NCBI GenBank assembly: GCA_002245135.1 | Contig: NGBS01000886.1 | Location: 83,427-147,426, forward strand | DNA from: Proteromonas lacertae | Lineage: Eukaryota; Sar; Bigyra; Opalinata; Proteromonadidae | Reading direction: 5' to 3' | DNA length: 64,000 bases | Shown here: positions 23,314 through 33,080 of the stretch, piece by piece | Position numbering within the stretch: the first letter of the stretch is position 1 | Layout of the letters: each line of letters opens with the position of its first letter | Made by a program: the position numbers and the translations under genes | Notes under the pieces: model-generated | What the model was told of the DNA's origin: nothing | Seen by the model: only the letters and a program-made list of their open reading frames with translations | Database searches by the model: none

Positions 23314-24798
23314 ATGAAACCTGAACCAGAGATTTTTAAATCACAAAGAAAGTGGTATCAGATACCTAAGAGATATATTGTTACTTTTATGCTAGCTAGT
23401 GGAGGTACTCTTGTATAATTGTCGCTTAATTGAATTAGGAATATTTTGTTAGAGTGGCTATGTCAATAACAGCAATGCCTATGATGAAAGAATTTGGATG
23501 GAGTGGTATTATTAAATTGTTTATTTGTTAGAAATTCAAAAAGGAACACTTTTATCTTCGTTCTTTTGGAGTTATGCATTTATGCAATTCTTAACTGGTG
23601 CGTTTGCTACTAAATATGGAGGAGTATATCTTTTTTATAAGAAATTCAAAACAGTTTCTTTAATATACAACTCCTGTGTTTGGAATTGGATTAATTGCTA
23701 GTAGTTTTCTATCGTTTTTAATTCCTATATGTTCATTTAATATCTCAGTATTGTATAGTTTCAATTTATTACTCTTAAATTAGAATTGCTTTGAGAGTTG
23801 TTTTAGGTTTGTTTCAGGCTACAATGCTTCCTACAGTTCACGCTATGTTAAGCCATTGGGTTCCTCCACAGGAATTTAGTTTTCATACTGCTTTTTGTTG
23901 GACAAGTACTGGAATTGGAACTGCTTTAGGAGATTATTTTGCTGGTTTAATTCAAGATAAATATGGATGGCGAAGTGTATATTATGTATATGGTTTATTG
24001 TGTTTATTTTGGAGTATATTATGGTTTTCATTTATCAGAAACAAGCCAGAAGAAGATGAAACTGTAAGTTATGATGAAATTCGAACCATTCAATCTCCAA
24101 GTGAAGTAATTTCTAATATGGATAAATTATCAGTTGATTCAATGAAACTTGATGAAGATAAGAGTAACAAACCCATTCCTTGGTTATCCTTCTTTACTAA
24201 TAAAGCATCATTGGGATGTTTAGTTGGATTATTTGCATATAATTGGGGTTTTGCTACTCTTGTAACTTACATGCCAACTTACATGCAAAAGATGTTAAAT
24301 ATTGATACTTCTAAAGCAGCATTTCTCACAATGTTTCCTTTTCTGTTTTTGGCATTTGTAAATGTAGTTGGTGGATTATTTGCAGATTGGTTATTATCAA
24401 AAGGAGTAAAGCGATTATATTTACGTAAAACTCTATTTATTGTTGGCTCATTATTAGCAGGAGTATGTTTAATGAGTTCTACATTTACTATAAATTTATA
24501 TATGTGTGTTATATTAATGACATTGTCAGTTGGGCTTGCTGCATTTTCAACAATTGGTGTTTCTCCTAATTTAATGGAAATTACACCATCTTTCTGTGGA
24601 GTTTTACTTGGAATCTGTAATGGCACAGGTGCTGCTAGTGGAATAGTAACACCAATTATAACGGCTGCTATAATTGGAGATAATCCAACTCCCAAAGAAT
24701 GGCATTATGTTTATATAATTCCATGTGTATTATATGTATTATCTTCAATAATATTTGGAATGTGTGGAAGTGTTGAACCACAAATAGAACTTAATTAA
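23314..24798 (+). CDS. SLC17-type MFS transporter, tandem copy 3
   Basis: Exons: 23314-23412, 23439-23505, 23532-23625, 23669-23752 and 23784-24798, giving about 452 residues. The family signatures are the same as in copy 1. Its 5' half, including introns, is most like copy 2. Its central final-exon block (23881-24219) is identical to copy 1, so the gene is a mosaic. Intron 3 (23626-23668) is almost identical to that of copy 2 and again reads as AT-AC. The C-terminal half is distinct (LVGLFAYNWGFATLVTYMPT; SSTFTINLYMCVILM). There are about 12 hydrophobic segments and no signal peptide. Substrate cannot be told from sequence. Confidence 0.9.
23626..23668 (+). other. Putative AT-AC (U12-like) intron in transporter copy 3
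   Basis: Donor ATATCTTTTTT, branch-like TTTCTTTAAT and acceptor ATAC, differing from copy 2 by one base. It maintains frame into ACT CCT GTG TTT GGA. A chance AG lies inside (aaacag), but splicing there breaks the frame. Confidence 0.5.
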
Positions 24799-24868
24799 TA
24801 GTATATGAATTTTTATTTTTTTATTTTTAATAAAACTATCCACAAAAAATAATTCATTATTAAATACA

Positions 24869-26887
24869 TTAAAACAAAAAACTTTTACTTCTATTGTAAA
24901 CTAACAAAAATGTAGCAGGAGGAACTGACTCAACAACAGCAAATTTTCCTTCTACAAAATTATTAAACTGACCATCATACCTAATATATTCAACACGCTT
25001 TATAAATTTACACAATTTTATACCAAATGGAGTTACAGCTTTTATGAAATAAAGATCAAAAGTAGTTAAAGAATCAACATAATATGGAACATGTTGTACA
25101 ACCATTTGTAAATATTTTTTAGACAATATTTGAAATGCACCACCAATATATTCAACTCCTAAGAAACCTCTATCACCAGTTACATCACAATCTGTATTAC
25201 TTAAATATTTTACTATATTATTAGGAGAAAATAAGATATTGGGATGTAATTGTATAACATGTTCTAAGTTTGTATAATAATTCAATAAATATTCATATAA
25301 CAATCTCAACCTAGTAGTTTTAGTTTCACCAACATGAGTTATATTCCATACAAATATATCATTATTCTCATTCAATTCACTATATAAGAATTCTACTGGA
25401 TAACTATCTCCATTTTCATCTATAAATGGAACACCAACTACAAACATATAACTAACAGTTTTATTATTAATTGTCTTTAAATCACCATATGTTTTCCTAT
25501 ATATTGTTCTAAATACAAAATCATAAGGTTCAGTGAGAATAACAATTAATATACTACAATTACTCAGATTTGGTGAAAATAATATTAAATTCGTATAATT
25601 CTTTGCATTAGAATATACACGTTGTAAAGGCTTAGTATTTATTCCAGTTTCATATTCATTGAAATCAGTATCTTTACAAAATGATTTACTATTTTGTATA
25701 CAATCATTTATATAATTAATATGTATTTTCACTAACTTTTCATATCTCTTTTTCACTTCATTAAAATTAGTCTTTGGAATGTGTGTCTTTTTGATCCAAT
25801 AGACATTCTTAAAATTCTCAAGTAATGATAAATCACTTATAAAGAAGGAAGCTAAACTAAATGTACTTCGACTAGTTAATATTAATTCATTAGCCATTCC
25901 TAATATCGTCATATCAGTTATTGCATCAACATCACTATGAATAGAATAAGCACCACGTGTATGAGTTTTTTCACCTCCATCAATAATAACTTCATAAGGA
26001 GAACCTTCCTGCTTTACAATTGTGTCTAAAAAAGTACTATCTGATGTAAAATACCAAACAACGTTATTATGATTTTTTGATAAATTCTTGGCTTTTTCTA
26101 TAAATGTATATTCTTGTCCCGGTACCAAAAACCTTTCAGTATCAATAAAATCTCCAAATCCTGACCTCATATGCATTCCAATTAAATATTTACCTTTTAC
26201 ACTTTCTTTAAGCTGATTTATTTTTGTTTGATAACGTGGTTTTAATCTAAACATTTTAGTGTAGAATTTATGAGAAATTTGATTTCCCATCATTCGATTA
26301 CTTCCTATTCTATCTATTAAACCTAATTCTAATACTCTTTGGTTATTCTTGAAATATTTTACCACATATTCTGTCCAACAAAATTGAGTTTCAACAACCA
26401 AAATTTTATGAGGTGATTTTAATACTTGTTCTATTTTCCACATTGAATGTATGCCATACATTAATATTGCATCATTAGCTGTTGATCTGTTGACTATTAT
26501 ATTAAATCAAAATCATAATATACATTCAACTACAATATTTGGAATAGGAAAATCAAAGATCTTATAAAATCTAGTCCATTGTGTCACTATGATAATATGA
26601 TAAAATATACTATAAAACACTTTCCATTGCAAAAGAGCAATAGTAAATATAGTTGCTATAGAGATTAAACGATTATTCAACCCTCCTACCATTAAAGGAT
26701 GATACACTAACACTTTCTTGTCATCATGATTTATATTGTGACTTGCATGAAACAGTTTGTATTTTTCTAGAGTTTTTTCGAAGGGTGTTAAATTTTTAGG
26801 TTTCTCTTCAAAATTATATGTCGTATATAATAACAAGGCTAGATTAAGTGCAATAATAACTATTATCAATGGTAGTATCCATCTCAT
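24869..26887 (-). CDS. Two-module Golgi-type glycosyltransferase: fucosyltransferase-like plus GT31-like domain
   Basis: Exons 26887-26611, 26586-26524 and 26493-24869 encode about 654 residues. Residues 1-22 form a signal-anchor helix (WILPLIIVIIALNLALLLY) after a single Arg, typical of a type II Golgi enzyme. The next ~320 residues resemble GT37/GT11-like fucosyltransferases: GGLNNRLISIATIFTIALL, then YLIGMHMRSGFGDF with the Arg of the donor-binding HxR motif, then VVWYFTSDS and MANELILTSRSTFS. From about residue 430 a second module resembles GT31 galactosyltransferases (YDFVFRTIYRKTYGD; YTNLEHVIQLHPNILFSPNN). The acidic DxD expected there is replaced by LHPN. Intron 26587-26610 is 24 nt and free of stops, so it could be retained without breaking the frame. 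Substrates are unknown. Confidence 0.75.
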
Positions 26888-27040
26888 TATTGATTTTTAA
26901 AAAGAAAAATGTGAAGCAAAGCTTGAGGTTTGTAAATGAATAAAAATTAAAATAGAGGTTGTATGATGTTTTGCTTCATTTTATTATGATAATACAACAG
27001 ATTAAAGTACTAAACAATGAGGAAGAACATTACTTACTTA

Positions 27041-28827
27041 CTATTTATTAACAAATTTAAATAACACTTTACCCATTTCCTCTTTTTCAGAAACTTTTGG
27101 TAAAATAAATATAAAAAACGAATTGATATTTGATTCAATTCCATCCAAACTATCTAAAAACTTTACAATATCATTTTTATTATTGTCTTTATTCTCATTT
27201 TCATAATAACAAATCATTAAATCATGATAATCACTTTTCTTCTTTAAATTCTTAATTATCCTTTGATTAATATCATTATTATTGTTTCTAGCAACAGATA
27301 CATCACATAATAACAATCGTTTTGAATGAATATTCATTATATTAATAGGTAATATGAAATACGATTTTTTATCATGTTCTTTTAAGATTGAACAAATTGG
27401 TTTTCCATTATATCCTTTTACTGAATTATTCAATATATTATACTTTTTCCCCTATATAATTACAATATAATAATATATATATATAATATATACATATTTT
27501 ACTTTTAGTTTTACTAGTCTAATACATGATAATGCATCTTCAACTGAATTATGACCATCACAATGATTATCACTATTATTTTGAATATCAATATCAAAAT
27601 ATAACTTTGTCAAATATTTCAAAGATAATTTCATATTATTATTATTATTATTTAGTTGATACAATATTGCAGTATCAATTATTCGATTATGGCATATTCT
27701 CAATACTCTCAAATCATTATCCAATGAATGACCAATCAAAATCGTTTTATCATTCCATAATTCTAATAACTTCATTCTCATTTCATAGAAATTCGTTTTA
27801 CATTTTGTGTTTATAATTTCTTCAGTTATTCCACTATAACATGTTAAATAATCAATAACAGGATGTTGTGGATGAATATATTCATCATAAACTATATTAT
27901 CATTATTTACAGCATCAATTATTGATAATCGAGCCACTTCCAAGCCTTTTGTTGTCATTACCATTTCACAATCTAAACTATATATATCTACAGCTGTATT
28001 ATTATCATCTTTAGTTTTATTTGGTATTAATTTGATATAATTCTTAATACATTTACAGTTTATATCTTCACAATGAAATGTCGATATATGATAGTAGGAA
28101 GTTCCATAGATAGCTAATTCTGATATTGATGGATTTGTTTCATCTAAATAATAGATTAATGGCTCATTTATATTATTATTATTATTATTATTTATATCTG
28201 AAGTTGATGTAGTTGTTTTTGAATATTCTTTATATTTCCTTTTATGTGGTTTTATATTTTCTTCTTCCTCTTCTTCTTTTATATATGGTATTACATATCC
28301 GTTGGATAATAATTCATCTTCAGTTAGTAATAAGTCTTCTACATCACATGGTTCAGGTTTATATTCGATTTGTTTTTCATTGAATCGATAGAATAAAAGA
28401 TTCAACCAGTCAGTTTGTGGATATGTTGTTTGTAAATTACATAATGGGAGTAATGATATTGATTCTGGAAGATCAGCTATTTAGAATAAAGAAAATTGAT
28501 GAAATACTTTCATAGAAATTATCAGGGAAAATTAATATTGTTATATTATTTATTTGAAGTTTATTATCTATAAAACACCATTTTGGCACTGTAGTTTCAC
28601 CTATTAAGTAAATCCACCTCACAAGATGATTTATATTCTAAATATATAATTATAGTAATTAATACACCTAATCTAAGCGGTTTAGATTTAAATTCATCCA
28701 TTATATGCATTTGCGGGGAATATAATATTTGTGATGTGATTTCTGTAATATTTTTACTAGTTTCTTCTTGTATATCAGTGGAATCATCTATATCTATTTC
28801 AGATGGATCTAAATCAACCGACAACAT
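27041..28827 (-). CDS. REXO1/RNH70-type 3'-5' RNA exonuclease (DEDDh)
   Basis: Exons 28827-28668, 28600-28508, 28476-27503 and 27451-27041 encode about 545 residues. The exonuclease domain (about residues 230-400) shows all motifs of the DEDDh RNase family: YSLDCEMV (Exo I), LIGHSLDNDLRVL (Exo II), and HNSVEDALSCIRL (Exo III, with catalytic His and Asp). Family members trim the 3' ends of 5S rRNA, tRNA and snoRNA in the nucleus or nucleolus. A region before it has CEDINCKCIKNYIKL, perhaps a metal site. The start is the only ATG in the first exon (MLSVDLDPSEIDID). The first donor reads GTGTAT, off the local GTATxT consensus, so that junction is less sure. The ~120-residue C-terminal tail is unassigned. 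Confidence 0.85.
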
Positions 28828-28955
28828 GAGAAAATGAGAAATTAAATTAAATGAGGTTTGAAGAATCAAATCTTTTTTTTTATAATTCAAAATTTTGAAG
28901 TGAATAAGATCTATTAGTTAATAAAATTATCAATTTATAATATTGTCATACATTC

Positions 28956-30506
28956 ATGAATTTACAAACAGGAACAGCACAGAGAAGACAGTCATATCCA
29001 CAAATTACATTTAGAACAGCATTTAGAAATGTTATCTATGATGTATTTCTAAGTAGAGGATGGAAGCAAGTACAATCAGAATTGGATTGGGATATTCTAT
29101 GGGTATTTTATTGTTTTTTCTTTCTTTCTATGATTCTAATAGTGTGAAAGAGATTGGATGCAAGACACATTTGATAAAGTCACATTAAACCCATGGCAAA
29201 GAGTAAATCACTTTCGTAATTCCAGAGAATTATGTAGAAAAGATCTATTGCATGCCAATGTAAAAGCAATGAAACGTCGACTAGAAGCAGAAAAGAAATT
29301 CGATGAAATAGAAAAATATAATTTCACTCCAATTGGATTTGAATTGCCAAGAGAGTTTAATATGTTAGTGGAGGAGTTTAAGAGAGATCCAGGAGTACCA
29401 TGGATAATGAAACCAGTAGGAGAATCACAAGGTCATGGAATATTCTTATTTGATAAACTACAAGATATACAAAAATGGAATTCTGAAACAAAAGTATTTT
29501 TATATTATTGTTGTTGTTATTTTTAATAGAAATATAGAATAGGAATGACTTGGTTAGCACAAAAATACATCACTAATCCCTATCTAGTAGGTGGTAAAAA
29601 ATTCGATATTCGATTATATGTATTAGTTTCAAGTTATTTGCCATTAACAATATATGTAAATCGAACAGGATTTTGTCGATTTACAAATAGTCCTTATGAT
29701 ATATCCAATATGAACGACAAGACAATTCATTTAACCAATGTTGCAGTACAGATTCATGCTGAAGATTATGATAGTGATACTGGTGGTAAATGGATGGTTA
29801 GAGATTTAAGGAAATATATTGAAGCAAAACATGGAAAAGATAAAAGTGATGAGTTATTCAGTAAGATTCAACAGATATTTATTAATTCAATAACGTGTGT
29901 GAAACATGTAATGAGATATGATAAACATTGTTTTGAATTGTATGGATATGATATAATGATTGATGATAATTTAAAACCTTGGTTGATAGAAGTAAATGCA
30001 GCACCATCATTATATGCAAATACACTGGAAGATAAGAAATTGAAGTTCACAATGTTGAATGATATGTTGGATATAATTGATTTAGAGAATAAACGATTTC
30101 ATAATGAAGATAATAATAATAATAATAATGTAAATGAAGAATTAATTCATAATGGTACATTTGATTTAGTGTATAAAGATGGTTATATTAATCCAGATCC
30201 TGAAACTGGATTACCAAAGTGTATGGTTGGTTGTAGGGAATTGAATAATGGTGAAAGGAATAGATATTATAAACATCCAATACTTAAAGCAAATTAATAA
30301 ATCAATATTCGAAGTTGAAAGAGAGAAAAAAGAGAAATTAGCAGAATCTGTTAAACCGAAAACTCCTCCACCACTTCCTCCTCATTCATCTGCATCGTGT
30401 ACATCTGCAGATGTCAAAGAAGAAAAGAATTAAAAAGAAAAGAGCAAGTTCAGTAATATCAAGATCAAAATCTATTTCCAATATTTCCCCTATTATTACC
30501 AAATGA
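28956..30506 (+). CDS. Tubulin glutamylase, TTLL9-like
   Basis: The enzyme adds glutamate side chains to tubulin tails; TTLL9 relatives act on ciliary axonemes. Exons 28956-29102, 29143-29493 and 29530-30297 give a 421-residue core. The start matches family N-termini (FRTAFRNVIYDVFLSRGWKQ; WDILWCERDWMQDTFD). ATP-grasp motifs include PWIMKPVGESQGHGIFLF, YITNPYLVGGKKFDIRLYVL and ELYGYDIMIDDNLKPWLIEV, followed by NAAPSL. The core ends at a stop at 30295-30297. A coding-like tail continues in the +1 frame (SIFEVEREKKEKLAES; KTPPPLPPHSSAS) and then in the third frame (KKKRASSVISRSKS) up to the TGA at 30504-30506. Two single-base frameshifts, near 30293 and 30425, would explain this. Confidence 0.88.
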
Positions 30507-30591
30507 ATAGCATATATATATTAGTATAATAATAACAGTATAATAATAATAATAATAATAATTAATATTAATATAAATTTATTACTGTGCA

Positions 30592-32119
30592 ATTGGTAGT
30601 TTTCTTTGATTATCACATGCATAACCATAATAACCTAGGGAAACACTCACAGAATCCAGTTGTTCTATCACATATACCTCTTCCAGAACAGGTATCTGCT
30701 ACTGTTCTTGGCTTATCTAGCAATAGTTGTTGAAGTAATTGGAATTGTTGTTGGAGAATATTTTGCATTAGCAGCTGCAGAATCATATTTTAGTGTTTTC
30801 ATATTCTTCTCAATTGTCATTATTTGCATTTTCAGCAGCTTTTCTATCAGCATATTCCATTTGAATTGTAACAATATATCCGAAATAGTAATATTTAGTA
30901 GATCATCTATTGATAATCTCCATTTTGAAATTTTGATGGTTTTACTTCACAATATACTTCACCATCTTCTTAGTAGGTTCTTTAGTTCAAATCTAATGTA
31001 TTATCATCAGGACATGAGTTAGTAATAGCTTTTACACTATATCTTCTCATCATGCTAGTTCATGCACATTGTACAGTTACATTAACTTGCTGATAGTGGT
31101 GGTATTCTTCTTAATTGCTCTTTTAATCTCTTCTTGATATTGACTAGAATCAGTTGGTTCAAGAGTAATGCTTCTTTGATATTGACTTATCTTCATCTGA
31201 ATCAGCTGCAGTTTTATAATTCCCATTAAGTATTTGGACATAGTTCCTGGTCTTCCATTTATTACTGGAGATGTGTAAGTAATTCCATTTGATGTATATT
31301 TAATAACGAAATCCTCAACATAATATGGTAGAGAATCAGATTTTACATCTTAGCATTACTAAATCCGTTATGTACAATCCATATTCTTTTTAACTGTATT
31401 ATATACACATAATTCATTATCAGCATTTACAGTAATCACTAACATCTCTTGATTCAATAAAGAATTTATAAGTAACAGGTTTTTCATACTGTGTAATTGG
31501 ATCTAATCCTTTAGGACATACTCTCTCACTACAATCAATACCATCCCAATTTGGATCACACACACATTTATAAAACTTCTCTGTTTCCCAACTCAAATAT
31601 TGCACTTGTTGTCTTTGATTTACATATTGTTTAATACTAATACATTGACCATGACCACTGCAGGCTTCTCCATTGTTAGATGGACAGAATCTTCTTTGAC
31701 AAGGCACTTCCTTCATATCCCTTCGAAACACTCACAATCACCTGTTACTCTATTACATAAACCAGCATTGGAACATTCAGCATAACGATGAATTCTTCCT
31801 GTTGTAGCTATTGTATTTTCTAAGGTTTCTTCTTTTCCTACAATTGGATTCCATTCAGTTTTGACATATTCTGAAACTGTCTTTCCATTATGGTTGATAT
31901 CACCTAAGATTGTGTCAACAAATGCTTCACCATATGGACATGATCCTATAAAAATGTGATAGAATCAATTGTAATACTTAGAGAACAATCAGAACCTCCC
32001 CAACCAGGATAACAGTCACATCTATCTTTTGAACCACAAGTACCGTGACCATTGCAGAAATTATTACAGCCTAACACTATAATCAAACACACAGAAAGAA
32101 TAACTAAGGCCTTCTTCAT
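30592..32119 (-). pseudogene. Secreted EGF-like repeat protein, broken by many small frameshifts
   Basis: The reading starts MKKALVILSVCLIIVLGC, a clear signal peptide, followed by an EGF-like module (FCNGHGTCGSKDRCDCYPGW). A GT-AG intron (about 31947-31978) leads to more Cys-rich modules: CNRVTGDCECFEG, CQRRFCPSNNGEACSGHGQC and CVCDPNWDGIDCSERVCP. It ends with CSGRGICDRTTGFCECFP and a short tail before the TAA at 30592. Between these pieces the frame changes at least eight times, mostly by one inserted base, for example GGG for GG near 31723 and CCTT for CCT near 31708. Removing the insertions restores the expected EGF spacing. It is either a decayed gene copy or a poorly resolved stretch of the assembly. 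Confidence 0.7.
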
Positions 32120-32283
32120 AAAAAGAAATGTTACGTTGTTAATACAAATACAACAAAGTGTATTTTTAAAGTATTTTGATGTATTTCTTTATTTTAATCT
32201 CTACAATCACTATTATGGTTTTAAAATAATCAAAAATAGAATATTTAAATAATAATAATATGAAAATAAAATAAAATGTGTAT

Positions 32284-32993
32284 TTACTGTCTTGCCTTCT
32301 TTCTATCAGCTTTTAATGTTGCATGGAAACCTGATTTAATTGCTGTCACTGATCTAGAAGATCCACATGACTCACACTGAACAAACATTAAACGAGATGT
32401 TGGATCTTTCACTAACTTTGTGTCATAATTCTTACAAATACCACATTGTACATAATTCTCTAGATATTTTCTGATTAAACTCTCCAAACTTGTGGCAGTG
32501 TATTTACCTTTTATTATAAACCTTCCTTTACTATCTACTGAACCATCAGTTCCCATTTCTGTTAAGAAAAATTGAATAATGTGACTTTGATCTCTTTTTA
32601 AGGCTCTTGCAATTTCTGCAAAATTTGTCCAACAACTCTTTATTCTTCCTAATCTTTGAACATTTGGTGGTTTTAAAGTGAATCTCTTCTTTTCTGTCAA
32701 TTCTGGATTATTCACTCGAAGTAGTTCATACACTTTATCTAATAACTATACACAAATAACAACAAATGTGTAAATACGTCAGTATATTTATATTTATCAT
32801 CACCAGCATATTCAGCTGATACAAATGAATTATCTTCTACTTTTTTATTATCTTCTTCTTTCTTTGCCTTCTTCTTGTGTAATTTTGGATTAAAGAGATC
32901 AGCTATTAACTAGATACGATAAAGATTAAAAAATACAGCATCTTCATCTGCTGGATCAGCAGTAGATGGCGCATCAGGTATTGTAGTTGACAT
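32284..32993 (-). CDS. EIF2S2: Translation initiation factor eIF2, beta subunit
   Basis: eIF2beta is part of the ternary complex that brings initiator tRNA to the 40S subunit. Exons 32993-32937, 32909-32778 and 32745-32284 encode 216 residues. The core matches the family: YELLRVNNPEL, KPPNVQRLGRIKSCWTNFAE, QFFLTEMGTDGSVDSKGRF and SLIRKYLENYVQC. A C-terminal zinc ribbon follows (CGICKNYDTKLV; FVQCESCGSSRSV). The N-terminus is short: only about 60 residues precede the core, with one small lysine cluster (HKKKAKKEEDNKKV), where animal and yeast proteins have three lysine boxes. It diverges from VPS51 with under 100 bp between starts. Confidence 0.95.
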
Positions 32994-33080
32994 ATAAATC
33001 AAGAAATGAAAATTAGAATGAAAAATGAGTCAAACCTTCTAGGCTTGAGAAAGTATTTTGATTTTAGAAAATCTTTGAAA

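Noticed and set aside
20193-23783. Transporter intron 4 first looked non-canonical (GT...AT) in all three copies
   Set aside because: Moving the donor upstream to ATG/TTG|TAT (GTATAT or GTATAG at 20193, 21937, 23753) gives a GT-AG phase-2 intron in each copy with a sensible protein (LIMALRIVMG type).
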